A stretch of 64,000 nt of DNA from Chryseobacterium cheonjiense (GCF_012927265.1 NZ_JABBGF010000003.1:310001-374000); one strand, 5' to 3'. Positions 25,305 through 34,777 are shown, counted from the stretch's first letter. Notes: generated by a model from the sequence alone, not told the origin. A program made the numbers and translations.

Positions 25305-27203
25305 TTACCCTTCACCCAAAATTTCCTGCAGCTCAAGCCACCTCATCTCATAATCTTCCAGTTTTTCTGAGATCTTTTCCAGATCGTCGGACAGTTTTGA
25401 AATTTTCTCATAGTCAGATTCATTATTAAGCTGATCGAGAATTTTTTTGCGTTGCTCTTCCAGTTCAGGCATTTCTTTTTCGATAGTCTCAAGTTCGCGT
25501 TGCTCTTTAAAAGAAAGCTTTTTCTTTTTTACTGCGCTAGGAGAAGATATGGCTGGAGAAACATCTTTTAAAGGTTCCGTTTTTTGTACAACCGGTTTTT
25601 CGGGTGAGTCCTGTTTGCTTTTAGCCTCTCTGTATTCTGAAAAATTTCCTGTAAAATCTTTAATTTTTCCATCGCCTTCAAATGCCAGAATATGATCCAC
25701 AATACGGTCCATAAAATATCTGTCGTGCGAAACAATAATCAGTGAACCCTGAAATTGCTGAAGAAAATTCTCCAAAACCGTGAGGGTTGGCAGGTCAAGA
25801 TCGTTCGTCGGTTCATCAAAAATCAGGAAATTAGGATTCTGATATAAGATATACATCAGGTGCAGCCTTCTCTTTTCGCCACCCGAAAGCTTTGCGATAG
25901 GAGAGTACTGTGTCTGGTCATCAAATAAAAACAATCTTAAGAATTGTGATGCCGAAAGGCTTTTTCCGTTAGCCAGAGGATAATATTCTGCAACTTCCTT
26001 GATGAAGTCAATTACTCTTTCATCTTCTTTATAGGTAAGTCCTTTTTGTGAAAAATACCCGAAATGAATGGTTTCTCCGGTTTCAATTTCACCATGATCG
26101 GCCTTTTCAAATCCCTGGATAATGTTCAAAAGGGTGGATTTTCCTGCACCATTTTTTCCCACAATGCCCACTTTTTCACCCCGCTGGAAAGAATAGCTGA
26201 AATCTTTCAATAAAACTTTGTTCCCGAAACTTTTATCAATATGTTTGAGTTCAAGAATTTTATTACCCAGTCTTTTCATTTCAAAATCAAGTTCAAGACC
26301 TTGTTTGGAAGTGTCTGTTTTGGCCACTTTTTCAGTTTCATAGAAAGCATCAATTCTGGATTTGGATTTGGTGGTTCTGGCTTTCGGCTGTCGGCGCATC
26401 CACTCAAGTTCCTTTCTGTAAAGGTTGTTGGCTTTGTCGATGGTCGCGTTGAGGTTGTCTTCCCGGATCATTTTATTTTCCAGATAAGTAGCATAAGAAC
26501 CGTTATGAACGTACAGGTTTTTGTCTTCCATCTCCCAGATCATATCACAGACACTGTCCAGGAAATATCTGTCGTGTGTTACCAGAAGAAGTGTAATTTT
26601 AGCTTTATTAAGGTAATTTTCGAGCCACTCTACCATTTCCACATCAAGGTGGTTGGTTGGTTCATCCATGATTAGTAAGGTATGGCGATGTTCAGCTCTT
26701 GTTTCAGTTAAAAGTTTTGCCAGAGCAACACGTTTGATCTGCCCACCAGAAAGCGTTCCCATTTTAGCATCAAGATCGGTGATTTTAAGCTGGGAAAGAA
26801 TCTGCTTCATTTCATTTTCCAGATCCCATGCTTTATGCGCTTCCATTCCTGCTAAAGCTTTTTCAATAAAATCGTGGTCGGTGGAGTAAAGTGACTGATG
26901 ATAGTTTTTTAATGCTAAAATAGGTGCGGAGTCTAATGCCATCATAAATTCATCTATGGTAAGATCCGGATTAAAATCAATTTCCTGATCAAAAAGTACA
27001 ACCTGGATATCTTTATTGATCATGACCGTTCCGCTGTCTGCGATTTCTTTACCCATTAAGATTTTCAACAGGGTTGATTTTCCGCTTCCGTTTTTGGCAA
27101 CAATGGCAATCTTGTCACCCTCATTGATGTGGAAGGAAATATTTTCAAACAAAACTTTGATGCCATAAGATTTTGTAAGATTTTCTGCAGAAACGTAATT
27201 CAT
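25305..27203 (-). CDS. ABC-F family ATP-binding protein (Uup-like)
   Basis: A 632-residue soluble protein with two ATP-binding cassettes and no membrane part. First cassette: Walker A GKNGSGKS... preceded by IAIVA, signature LSGGQIKRVALA, Walker B LLIMDEPTNHLD, switch THDR. Second: VGKNGAGKSTLL, LSGGEKRRLHLM, FLIFDEPTNDLD, SHDR. A linker of about 75 residues joins them, and a C-terminal coiled coil (about 560-632) ends the protein, as in Uup. Family members act on the ribosome or in DNA stability; the Uup-like layout is inferred from the coiled coil. Both cassettes are fully canonical. Confidence 0.93.
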   Translation of the reverse strand: MNYVSAENLTKSYGIKVLFENISFHINEGDKIAIVAKNGSGKSTLLKILMGKEIADSGTVMINKDIQVVLFDQEIDFNPDLTIDEFMMALDSAPILALKNYHQSLYSTDHDFIEKALAGMEAHKAWDLENEMKQILSQLKITDLDAKMGTLSGGQIKRVALAKLLTETRAEHRHTLLIMDEPTNHLDVEMVEWLENYLNKAKITLLLVTHDRYFLDSVCDMIWEMEDKNLYVHNGSYATYLENKMIREDNLNATIDKANNLYRKELEWMRRQPKARTTKSKSRIDAFYETEKVAKTDTSKQGLELDFEMKRLGNKILELKHIDKSFGNKVLLKDFSYSFQRGEKVGIVGKNGAGKSTLLNIIQGFEKADHGEIETGETIHFGYFSQKGLTYKEDERVIDFIKEVAEYYPLANGKSLSASQFLRLFLFDDQTQYSPIAKLSGGEKRRLHLMYILYQNPNFLIFDEPTNDLDLPTLTVLENFLQQFQGSLIIVSHDRYFMDRIVDHILAFEGDGKIKDFTGNFSEYREAKSKQDSPEKPVVQKTEPLKDVSPAISSPSAVKKKKLSFKEQRELETIEKEMPELEEQRKKILDQLNNESDYEKISKLSDDLEKISEKLEDYEMRWLELQEILGEG

Positions 27204-27472
27204 GAAAGTGGTACTTTGATTAGCTTAAAATTGAGCAGCAAAAGTACAAAAATTAAAGGCATAAAATTTTTAGAACCATTGATAAACTTAAGTTAAGGGT
27301 AAAGTTTGATAAAGTTTAAATTAATAATTGAAAAAGCTTCGTTTTAGATTATTTTCCATTAAATGGGTTAATGTTTGTGATATTTAAATTGATTACTTAT
27401 TTTTTTTAATTTAAAACTATTTTGAATTGATTTTTATTGTAAATTCATTATTGTAACTTTAAAAATATAACA

Positions 27473-27988
27473 ATGGTGCAAATCAACTTTTGGGCAGTGT
27501 TAGCTGCTTCTGTTATCCCTCTGATTATGGGATTTGTATGGTATCATCCAAAAATTTTCGGAACCATCTGGATGAAAGAAGCCGGACTGTCTGAAGATAA
27601 AATGAAAGGACAGATGGTGGGTGTATTCGTTTTCTCTGTCATTCTTTCATTGCTTATTGCCTATTTTCTGCAGTTTGTTGTAGTTCATCAGATGGGAGCG
27701 TTAGGAATGATTGGCGGCGACGAAATGAACGCCAACGAATCTTATCATGCCTTTATGAAAGACTACGGAATGGCTTACCGGTCATTTGGACATGGCTCCT
27801 TGCATTCTTTTATGACAGGATTTATGTTTGTATTTCCTGTTATTGCCATTAATGCCATGTTTGAAAGGAAGTCGTGGAAGTATACAATGATTAATGCAGG
27901 ATACTGGACCCTGACTATTACCATTATGGGAGGTATTATTTGCGGATGGTATGCCGTAGATGGATTTCATTGGATGACACAAAAATAA
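27473..27988 (+). CDS. DUF1761 family membrane protein
   Basis: A 171-residue protein with four hydrophobic segments. The opening INFWAVLAASVIPLIMGFVW then YHPKIFGTIWMKEAGLSEDK is diagnostic of DUF1761 (W-Y...F...W). Function unknown. The 269 nt upstream hold no gene. Its terminator hairpin abuts the next gene. Confidence 0.88.
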   Translation: MVQINFWAVLAASVIPLIMGFVWYHPKIFGTIWMKEAGLSEDKMKGQMVGVFVFSVILSLLIAYFLQFVVVHQMGALGMIGGDEMNANESYHAFMKDYGMAYRSFGHGSLHSFMTGFMFVFPVIAINAMFERKSWKYTMINAGYWTLTITIMGGIICGWYAVDGFHWMTQK

Positions 27989-28006
27989 TTGTGAAAAATT
28001 AAATAT

Positions 28007-28032
28007 AAGGCTACTTTTGCGTAGCCTTTTTT
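28007..28032 (+). terminator. Terminator hairpin with an embedded -7 promoter element
   Basis: AAGGCTAC (28007-28014), loop TTTTGC, GTAGCCTT (28021-28028) and a T run to 28032 form a standard terminator for the DUF1761 gene. The same bases contain TACTTTTG (28012-28019), a perfect TAnnTTTG, with TTG 20 nt upstream. The ATG of the next gene begins at 28033, one base after the T run. The hairpin may thus both end one transcript and provide the core promoter of the next. Confidence 0.7.
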
Positions 28033-29163
28033 ATGTCATATTACTTAAAAATATACACTGCAGATGCAGATTTCCCGGAGTGTTGGTCTTCAACGGTCGG
28101 AGATCGCAATATCATGCTTTCGGAAAATTATTTTCGTGCACTTCAGGCTTCCTTACCTGCTAATATGAAGTGCTTCATGGTCGGATTTTATAAAAGTAAT
28201 GAACTCGTTGGAGGTGCTCTGTTTCAATTTATTGATTTCATAGGATATGAAGAATCTATGAAAGATAGTTCCGGCTGGAGTCTTAAAAGCTTTTTTGGGC
28301 AACTGTTTATTAAAGACGTTATGATTCTGGGAAACAATATGCTGACAGGACAGAATGGATTTTATTTTGATTTTTCGAAAATTTCTGTAAAAAATGTCCT
28401 TATGCTTTTAGATACGGCTGTTAATAAAATGCAGAGTGAAATCAGAAAAACATCTTTGATTGTTTTTAAAGACTATCAGGAGATTTTTGCCGAACAATTT
28501 AAAGGAAAAGAATTTAAGGCATATTTCCGGTTTTCAGTACAGCCCAATATGAAACTAAACATACGGGAAAATTGGCAGACATTTGAAGATTATATCAATG
28601 ATTTTTCAAAAAAATACAGGTCCAGAACAAGAGCTGCAAAAAAGAAACTGCAGGGCGTCGAAAAGCGTGAACTAGAGTTAGACTTGGTAAAGAAATATCA
28701 GCCGAATATGAATGATCTTTACCACAACGTAGCAGATAACGCTTCGTTCAATACATTTTTTCTGGCAGGGAATCATTTTGAAAAAATGAAGGAAAATTTA
28801 GCGGAAAATTTTAGAATTTTCGGATATTTTTCAGAGGGGAAGCTTGTTGGTTTTTATACCCTGATTATAAATAACATCGATGTTGATACCTATTTTTTAG
28901 GTTATGATAAAGAGCTTCAGAAGGAAAAGCAAATCTATCTCAATATGCTTCTGGATATGGTAGAATTTGGAATTACCGGACGATTTAAAAGAATTGTTTT
29001 CGGAAGAACAGCTTTAGAAATAAAATCCACAGTCGGAGCCGAACCGACTGAGATTTTTGGTCTGATTAAACACAATAATTTCATAATTAATTCTTTCATG
29101 AAAATTCTTTTCCCATCTATTTCTCCCAAAACAGAATGGGTTCAAAGGAAACCGTTTAAGTGA
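28033..29163 (+). CDS. GNAT-fold acetyltransferase (BioF2/FemAB-like)
   Basis: A 376-residue protein. The second half has GNAT/FemAB-like features: FSKKYRSRTRAAKKKLQGVE (about 195-214), then YFSEGKLVGFYTLIINN and DVDTYFLGYDKELQKEKQIY, resembling the acyl-acceptor fold of BioF2-like or peptidoglycan-bridge transferases. The first half holds a related degenerate fold. Substrate unknown. The start at 28033 gives an unusually short leader, but the N-terminus MSYYLKIYTADADFPE looks natural. Confidence 0.75.
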   Translation: MSYYLKIYTADADFPECWSSTVGDRNIMLSENYFRALQASLPANMKCFMVGFYKSNELVGGALFQFIDFIGYEESMKDSSGWSLKSFFGQLFIKDVMILGNNMLTGQNGFYFDFSKISVKNVLMLLDTAVNKMQSEIRKTSLIVFKDYQEIFAEQFKGKEFKAYFRFSVQPNMKLNIRENWQTFEDYINDFSKKYRSRTRAAKKKLQGVEKRELELDLVKKYQPNMNDLYHNVADNASFNTFFLAGNHFEKMKENLAENFRIFGYFSEGKLVGFYTLIINNIDVDTYFLGYDKELQKEKQIYLNMLLDMVEFGITGRFKRIVFGRTALEIKSTVGAEPTEIFGLIKHNNFIINSFMKILFPSISPKTEWVQRKPFK

Positions 29164-29205
29164 TGTTTAATTTGTTTACAGAAGTCACATGTTTTCATGA
29201 ATAGC

Positions 29206-29257
29206 AACGGGCTTTAGCCCGTTTATAAATGTAATATCTTCGATTGGCTTTAGCCAA
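29206..29257. repeat. Paired small palindromes with GGCTTTAGCC core
   Basis: AACGGGCTTTAGCCCGTT (29206-29223) and TTGGCTTTAGCCAA (29244-29257) are two palindromes sharing the core GGCTTTAGCC, 20 nt apart. I recall similar sequences as dispersed intergenic repeats in Chryseobacterium-like genomes. They also could terminate either of the convergent genes, although no T run follows. Confidence 0.65.
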
Positions 29258-29305
29258 ACCTTAAAACGCAACCATTTCTTAAGCAGCAAATTTGAGGAAT
29301 GAAAA

Positions 29306-30169
29306 CTAATCCAACGTCAGTCTTTTTAGAGACCAGGAGCTTCCGTTGTAGATATCCAAATCTACTTTTGTATTGATTCCATGAACAATTCCGTTTTCCG
29401 TGAACTGCCAAAAATTCCATTCCGAATCAGGGGAAGGAGCGGGTACATCGTTGTAATTGGCCAGCCAAAGCGGATAGTCATCAAACTCGCCTTTGAGAAA
29501 ATCCTTATAATAGTGATAATACGTGTAGATAATAGGCTTTTCCCCGTAAGCTTCTTCTACAATCCGGCACCATACCTTAAGGTCTTCAATAAGTTTTTCA
29601 TTGGTTTTTCGCTTCGGGATCTTTTCAATATCCAGGATAGGAGGAAGGTCGCCGCTTTCCAGTTTTACATTTTCAAGAAAATTATTCGCCTGCATTACCG
29701 GATCTTCATCTGCCCTGTAAAAATGATACGCACCGCGAATAAGTTCCTGTTTTTTAGCGATTTCCCAGAACTCATCAAAATGTTTATCTGCATTGCGGTT
29801 TCCCATAGTTGCGCGCATTACCACAAATTCCAGCGGAATAGTTCTGTTTCCGATGCTTAGGCTGTCCCATTTGATATCTTCTTTATTCTGATAGTGAGAA
29901 ATATCAAAACCATACGTTTTATCAAGATTATCAGAGATAATTTTCTGTATTCTTACTGTTTCAGTTTCTGTATTGTGAAGTTTTCGGTGTACAAATTTAT
30001 TAAAGTACATAGCATAATAGTAGCTCACCGTCTTTTTTAGGTAAAAACCTGTTCCTATAAGTGCAAGCAGAAGGATTGCCAACAGGACTTTGCGCCGGAA
30101 AAAATAGTTCTTCCGTCGGGTTGTATGAATCCTTTTGGCGGTTTTTTTGCTGTACTTTTTATGTGGCAT
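29306..30169 (-). CDS. Glycoside hydrolase family 25 (lysozyme-like), membrane-anchored
   Basis: A 287-residue protein with a very basic N-terminus, one membrane span (about 27-45, VLLAILLLALIGTGFYL) and an external catalytic domain. GH25 features: YGFDISHYQ, FVVMRATMG, the DPVMQANNFLENV segment, LPPILDIE carrying the catalytic Asp-x-Glu, and WQFTENGIVHGI with VDLDIYNGS at the end. It should cleave peptidoglycan between MurNAc and GlcNAc on the periplasmic side. The ATG at 30169 is preferred over an in-frame TTG 12 nt upstream. It diverges from the NADH dehydrogenase gene. Confidence 0.92.
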   Translation of the reverse strand: MPHKKYSKKTAKRIHTTRRKNYFFRRKVLLAILLLALIGTGFYLKKTVSYYYAMYFNKFVHRKLHNTETETVRIQKIISDNLDKTYGFDISHYQNKEDIKWDSLSIGNRTIPLEFVVMRATMGNRNADKHFDEFWEIAKKQELIRGAYHFYRADEDPVMQANNFLENVKLESGDLPPILDIEKIPKRKTNEKLIEDLKVWCRIVEEAYGEKPIIYTYYHYYKDFLKGEFDDYPLWLANYNDVPAPSPDSEWNFWQFTENGIVHGINTKVDLDIYNGSSWSLKRLTLD

Positions 30170-30220
30170 AAAGTTTTGCAAAACTAACTTTTTTCGCTGC
30201 TAAATGCTAAAATAAATCAG

Positions 30221-30228
30221 TAAATTTG
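30221..30228 (+). promoter_or_regulatory. -7 element directly before the NDH-2 start
   Basis: TAAATTTG matches TAnnTTTG and ends only 6 nt before the ATG at 30235, so transcription would start at or next to the start codon (leaderless mRNA). The -33 box is not recognisable. Confidence 0.5.
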
Positions 30229-30234
30229 TGTACT

Positions 30235-31497
30235 ATGGAAACACGCGAAAAGATCATCATCATAGGAGGAGGTTTTGCGGGACTGCAACTTGCGAAAAAA
30301 TTGAACAATAAAAATAAAAAAGTAATTGTTCTGGACCGGGTAAACCATCATATGTTTCAGCCTCTTTTTTATCAGGTAGCGTGTGGAAGGATTGAACCTT
30401 CCAATATTTCCTTTCCGTTCAGAAAGATTTTTCAGCGTTCCAGAAATACTCAGTTCCGGCTTACGGAAGTTAAAGAGATTGATACCGTCAACAATAAGGT
30501 AATTACCGATGAAGCGGAATTCAGTTACGATAAGCTAGTAATCGCAACAGGTTGTAAAACCAATTTTTTTGGAAACAAAGATCTAGAAAGCAGAGCTTTC
30601 GGAATGAAGAATACCCAGGAGGCTATCAGTATCAGAAACCATATTCTGATGACTTTTGAGAAACTGATCCTGGAGAAAAGAAGAAGTGATGACGGAAACT
30701 GGAATATCGTTATTGTAGGAAGCGGACCTACCGGCGTTGAGCTTGCCGGCGCTTTTGCCGAAATGAAAAAAGAAATTCTTCCCAGGGATTATCCGTACAT
30801 GAATTTTGATCACCTTGAGATTATCTTAGTAAGTTCCACAGAAAAACCGCTTGCCGTGATGAGCTCCGAAGCGCAGAATAAATCTGAGGAGTACTTAAAA
30901 GACCTCGGTGTAACGTTCTTAAGTCAGGAATATGTTACTGATTACGATGGCGATAAAGTGTACATGAAAAGCGGGAAAACGATTCCTTCCAATAATGTTA
31001 TTTGGGCAGCAGGTGTTACCGGAAATGTGGTGAATGGCTTTCCTCAGGAAAAACTCATCAGAAACCGATATATTACAGACCGATACAATAAAATAAAAGG
31101 CTACGACAATATTTTCGCCATCGGAGATATTTCTTATATGGAAACTTCAAAATATCCTCAGGGGCATCCTCAGGTGGCAAATGTAGCAATTACCCAGGCG
31201 AAAAATTTAGGTAAAAATCTCTTAAAGAAAAATATATCCGACTGGAAAGAATATGAATATGAAGATAAGGGTTCTCTTGCTACCATCGGGAAACACAGAG
31301 CGGTTGTAGATCTGCCTTTCATTAAATTTCAGGGTTTTTTGGCGTGGTTTTTCTGGATGTTTTTACATTTAATGCTAATTTTGAGCGTCAGAAATAAGCT
31401 TGCCGTATTCTTCAACTGGATGTGGAGCTATTTCAACAAAGATTCTTCCTTAAGATTAATCATTTCGCCTAACAAGAAAAACGAAACTTTACAATGA
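30235..31497 (+). CDS. Type II NADH dehydrogenase (NDH-2)
   Basis: A 420-residue FAD enzyme that passes electrons from NADH to quinone without pumping protons. FAD-binding [17 protein letters not shown] lies at the N-terminus, [15 protein letters not shown] follows, the NADH site [15 protein letters not shown] is at about 160-175, and the second FAD contact is FAIGDIS. The C-terminus has an amphipathic or membrane segment ([14 protein letters not shown] then FFNWMWSYF) used for membrane binding. The ATG at 30235 was selected; an upstream in-frame TTG overlaps the promoter. Its stop overlaps the trmD start by 4 nt (ATGA). Confidence 0.93.
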   Translation: METREKIIIIGGGFAGLQLAKKLNNKNKKVIVLDRVNHHMFQPLFYQVACGRIEPSNISFPFRKIFQRSRNTQFRLTEVKEIDTVNNKVITDEAEFSYDKLVIATGCKTNFFGNKDLESRAFGMKNTQEAISIRNHILMTFEKLILEKRRSDDGNWNIVIVGSGPTGVELAGAFAEMKKEILPRDYPYMNFDHLEIILVSSTEKPLAVMSSEAQNKSEEYLKDLGVTFLSQEYVTDYDGDKVYMKSGKTIPSNNVIWAAGVTGNVVNGFPQEKLIRNRYITDRYNKIKGYDNIFAIGDISYMETSKYPQGHPQVANVAITQAKNLGKNLLKKNISDWKEYEYEDKGSLATIGKHRAVVDLPFIKFQGFLAWFFWMFLHLMLILSVRNKLAVFFNWMWSYFNKDSSLRLIISPNKKNETLQ

Positions 31498-32165
31498 GAA
31501 TTGACATTATTAGCGTGCTTCCGGAACTGATGGAAAGCCCTTTTAAAACATCTATTTTAAAAAGAGCAATGGATAAGGGACTGGTGGAAGTGCATTTTCA
31601 TCACCTGAGAGACTGGGCGATCAATAAACATAGACAGATTGATGATGAGCCTTATGGTGGCGGAGCGGGAATGGTAATGATGGTAGAGCCTCTTGATAAA
31701 TGTATTTCTGACCTAAAAGCACAGAGGGATTATGATGAGGTTATTTATCTTACACCGGATGGCATCACCTTAAACCAGAAAATAGCAAATACGCTTTCCA
31801 TTAAACAAAATCTCATCTTTTTGTGTGGTCATTATAAAGGTATTGACCAGCGTGTAAGAGATCTGCATATTACAAAAGAAATTTCTATCGGGGACTATGT
31901 GCTTACCGGTGGCGAACTGGCGGCCTGCGTGCTTGCGGATTCAGTGATCCGTTTGCTTCCAGGTGTTCTGAACGATGAGCAAAGTGCTTTGACAGATAGT
32001 TTTCAGGATGATCTTCTTTCACCTCCTATTTATACAAGGCCGGAAATTTACAAAGGACTGGAAGTTCCGAAAATTCTTCTAAGCGGAAATTTTGCGAAGA
32101 TCGAAGAATGGCGTCATGATGAAGCCGTAAGAATTACCAAAGAAAAACGTCCTGATTTACTTTAA
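31494..32165 (+). CDS. trmD: tRNA (guanine-N1-)-methyltransferase TrmD
   Basis: A 223-residue SPOUT methyltransferase that makes m1G37 in tRNA and prevents frameshifting. Typical motifs: [40 protein letters not shown] and the knot segment [16 protein letters not shown], followed by [11 protein letters not shown] and [13 protein letters not shown] [12 protein letters not shown]. The gene is not in the usual rpsP-rimM-trmD-rplS cluster; instead it overlaps the NDH-2 gene by 4 nt and is probably co-translated with it. Confidence 0.97.
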   Translation: MRIDIISVLPELMESPFKTSILKRAMDKGLVEVHFHHLRDWAINKHRQIDDEPYGGGAGMVMMVEPLDKCISDLKAQRDYDEVIYLTPDGITLNQKIANTLSIKQNLIFLCGHYKGIDQRVRDLHITKEISIGDYVLTGGELAACVLADSVIRLLPGVLNDEQSALTDSFQDDLLSPPIYTRPEIYKGLEVPKILLSGNFAKIEEWRHDEAVRITKEKRPDLL

Positions 32166-32541
32166 AAAGACAAAATTGTAGAATTTATTACTGTTTAAAG
32201 ATTTTATGTTAGCTGTTTAGGTTAATATCGGAATATTATTTTATTTAAAATCGGTTATATTTAAAAATATTAATTAAAATAATCTTTTTTATTAATTTTA
32301 TTCTCGATTTTTGCGACTATGTTTATTAAATTATTTTTGCAAATATGATGTAAATAGGAATAATGTTAATAATTTTAGTTTTTTGTTGTTTTTAAGTTTA
32401 AATTTTTTATTTAATTTTAGTTGTTTAGAGATAAAATTCGCGTAAAAATTTTATTAAATAATTAATGATTTATTAAATAAAATAATAAATTTACATCCTG
32501 AAAGTTAAAATGAAAATTTTAATAATTAGAAAAGCGTGTTG
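32166..32541. other. A/T-rich intergenic region without a gene
   Basis: About 375 nt, very A/T-rich, with no credible reading frame or hairpin terminator. A TAAATTTA close to the -7 consensus lies at about 32487-32494 and could serve the downstream gene. Nothing else seen. Confidence 0.5.
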
Positions 32542-33474
32542 ATGGAGCTGTTTAGTTTTTATAATGTTGAAAATTTATTTCTGCCAGACCCTGAACCCAG
32601 GCACAAACTTGATCCTACCATTTCAGGATTAAGGAACTGGGATGAAAGGAAATATAAAAATAAGCTTCATAAAATTGCACACGTTTTTCAGCTGATAAAG
32701 GAGCAGAATGATTTTCTCCCCTTTATTATCGGTCTTTCAGAAGTTTCCGGAAGGGAAGTTTTGGAAGATCTCATACAGTTGGAGCCGTTTAATTCAGAAT
32801 ATGGTATTGTGCATTACAATTCCAAGGATGAAAGAAAAGTTGATGTGGCCCTGCTGTATGATAAAAACAAAGTTGAATTGATAGACTCTGAAGCTATTAC
32901 TTTCTTCTTTGAAAATAACAATAAAAACACAGAAAACTACGATACTACAAGAGACGTGCTGTATTCAGTGCTGAAGTATAAAGATGAGGTCATCAATGTC
33001 TTTACCGCCCATCTTCCCTCTAAGCGGGAAAAAGATATAAACAGGCCTAAAAGAATCTTTATACTCAATCAAATTAGAGATAGAATTCTTAATCTTGTAA
33101 ATGCAGGTGAACATGTAATTCTGTGTGGAGATTTTAATGAAAACCCAGATGATGAAAATTTAGTAAAAATTCTCTATGGCAATTCGCAGGAAAAGGTCTT
33201 GGAAAATCCTTTTCAGCAGTTGTTTTCTACAGGAAATTATTCTACTTTTCATTACAAATCCGGGCTGTTGTTTGATCAGATTATGCTGTCAGAATCTTTT
33301 TTTAAAGATGACGGTATCCTTTCTTTTCAAAATGCCGGAATTTTCCGATGCGAAAAAATCAGCAGCCATGACAAAAAATTTGAGGGAAGACCGTTCCGTA
33401 CCTATTCCGGAACAAGGTACCTGGGCGGTTACAGCGATCATTTTCCGGTCTATGTAACACTCGGTAAAGTGTAA
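32542..33474 (+). CDS. Endonuclease/exonuclease/phosphatase-fold hydrolase
   Basis: A 310-residue protein of the EEP (DNase I-like) fold: FSFYNVENLF at the start contributes the first metal ligand (Asn/Glu), LSEVSGREVLEDL the second glutamate, VFTAHLPSKR the conserved histidine, LCGDFNENPDD the Gly-Asp-Phe-Asn motif and GGYSDHFPVYV the terminal Ser-Asp-His. All active-site motifs are present. No signal peptide, so it is probably cytoplasmic; the substrate (nucleic acid, phosphoester lipid or other) cannot be told. ATG 32542 is preferred; GTG at 32536 is an alternative in the same frame. Confidence 0.92.
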   Translation: MELFSFYNVENLFLPDPEPRHKLDPTISGLRNWDERKYKNKLHKIAHVFQLIKEQNDFLPFIIGLSEVSGREVLEDLIQLEPFNSEYGIVHYNSKDERKVDVALLYDKNKVELIDSEAITFFFENNNKNTENYDTTRDVLYSVLKYKDEVINVFTAHLPSKREKDINRPKRIFILNQIRDRILNLVNAGEHVILCGDFNENPDDENLVKILYGNSQEKVLENPFQQLFSTGNYSTFHYKSGLLFDQIMLSESFFKDDGILSFQNAGIFRCEKISSHDKKFEGRPFRTYSGTRYLGGYSDHFPVYVTLGKV

Positions 33475-33504
33475 AACAAATGTGAAAACATAAATTAGTA
33501 GAGA

Positions 33505-33975
33505 ATGAAAAATTCAGACAACACAAGCTATCAATTGGATTCGATCGACAAGGAAATTATTTACATGCTGATGGATAACTCCAAAACGTCTCTCGCCCAT
33601 ATTTCCAAAGGAGTAGGGATTTCAACGACTGCGGTTCACCAGAGAATTAAAAAACTGGAGCAGGCAGGAGTGATTGAAAATTCAATTTCATTTCTTAATC
33701 CTAAAAAAATAGGATATAAAGTTATTTCGTACATAGGAGTATTCCTCGACAAGCCCAGTCATTATCCTGATATGGTAAAAGCCTTAAAAGAAATTAATGA
33801 AGTGGTGGAAGCACACTATACCACAGGAAATTACACCATTTTCCTGAAAGTCCTCTGCAAAGACAATGATCACCTTATGCAGATTCTCAGCAAACTTCAG
33901 AAACTGAAAGGCGTGACAAGAACAGAAACTTTCATATCTTTGGAGCAGGGTATTTACAGACAATTGAAAGTATAA
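33505..33975 (+). CDS. Lrp/AsnC-family transcriptional regulator
   Basis: A 156-residue regulator: winged helix-turn-helix at about 12-65 (LDSIDKEIIYMLMDNSKTSL, HISKGVGISTTAVHQRIKKL) and a RAM effector-binding domain (about 75-150, with VVEAHYTTGNYTIFLKVLC and LQKLKGVTRTETFISLE). It would form multimers and respond to an amino acid or similar ligand. It ends 5 nt before deoC, so the two are probably one transcript, which raises the possibility that it controls nucleoside catabolism. Confidence 0.93.
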   Translation: MKNSDNTSYQLDSIDKEIIYMLMDNSKTSLAHISKGVGISTTAVHQRIKKLEQAGVIENSISFLNPKKIGYKVISYIGVFLDKPSHYPDMVKALKEINEVVEAHYTTGNYTIFLKVLCKDNDHLMQILSKLQKLKGVTRTETFISLEQGIYRQLKV

Positions 33976-33980
33976 ACATT

Positions 33981-34724
33981 ATGAACATTGCTCAATATTT
34001 GGATTCAACGTATCTGAAGACTCCCGAACAATCGGGGCTTTCGGCTGAAGAAACTTTACAGAAAGATAAAGATCTTACACAGGAGGCGATCGATAACGGA
34101 ATTTTTGCCGTCATGATCCGGCCGGATTATGTTTCGGAAATTAAAAAATATATTCAGGAAAGGAATTCGGATGTTGTAGTAGGAACGGTTATCGGTTTTC
34201 ATGAAGGGACGTATTCCGTAGATGAAAAATTTGCAGAAGCTGAGAAAGCAATAGCAGACGGAGCAGACGAACTGGATTTTGTCATCAATTACAGTGCTTA
34301 CCTGCAAGGAAATTTAAATCTGGTAAAAAATGAGTTTGTAAAGTGTACCACGCTGTGCCTGCAAAATCATAAGGTAGCAAAATGGATCATCGAAATTGCC
34401 GCTTTAACAGATGCACAAATCGCCGATCTTACGCAAAATATTTCAATCTGGGCAAAAGAAAACTTTTCAGAAAATGATTGGCCTAAAATTTTCGTAAAAT
34501 CTTCAACAGGTTTTTATGAAACTAAAGAAGGGAAACCAAACGGTGCTACATTTGAAGGGATAAAGATTATGCTTGATAACGCAGGAAAATTACCCGTAAA
34601 GGCTGCCGGTGGTGTAAGAACCCCGGAAGATGCCGAAAAAATGATCAGCCTCGGAGTAAAAAGAATAGGAACTTCCTCTGCTTTGGCTTTAATTAAAAAT
34701 CAGTCAGCTTCGGAAGGGTATTAA
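33981..34724 (+). CDS. deoC: Deoxyribose-phosphate aldolase
   Basis: A 247-residue class I aldolase that splits 2-deoxyribose-5-phosphate into glyceraldehyde-3-phosphate and acetaldehyde. The Schiff-base lysine is in IFVKSSTGF (about residue 173), the second catalytic lysine in VKAAGGVR (about 210), and DGADELDFVINY carries the conserved Asp. The N-terminus IAQYLDSTYLKTPEQSGLS is of the type seen in Bacteroidota. Directly downstream of the AsnC-type regulator gene. Confidence 0.95.
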   Translation: MNIAQYLDSTYLKTPEQSGLSAEETLQKDKDLTQEAIDNGIFAVMIRPDYVSEIKKYIQERNSDVVVGTVIGFHEGTYSVDEKFAEAEKAIADGADELDFVINYSAYLQGNLNLVKNEFVKCTTLCLQNHKVAKWIIEIAALTDAQIADLTQNISIWAKENFSENDWPKIFVKSSTGFYETKEGKPNGATFEGIKIMLDNAGKLPVKAAGGVRTPEDAEKMISLGVKRIGTSSALALIKNQSASEGY

Positions 34725-34746
34725 TTCAAAAAAGAAACAGTAATAA

Positions 34747-34777
34747 AAAAACCATCAGCTTTATAGTGATGGTTTTT
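34747..34777. terminator. Bidirectional terminator between deoC and dusB
   Basis: AAAACCATCA, 9-nt loop, TGATGGTTTT with A run before and T run after; serves the convergent genes on both strands. Confidence 0.88.

Noticed and set aside
26241..26675. A 144-codon plus-strand frame inside the ABC-F gene
   Set aside because: It lies opposite conserved cassette motifs and has no protein features of its own.
32166..32541. Hidden gene or ncRNA in the A/T-rich gap
   Set aside because: No frame with protein character and no stable hairpin were found.
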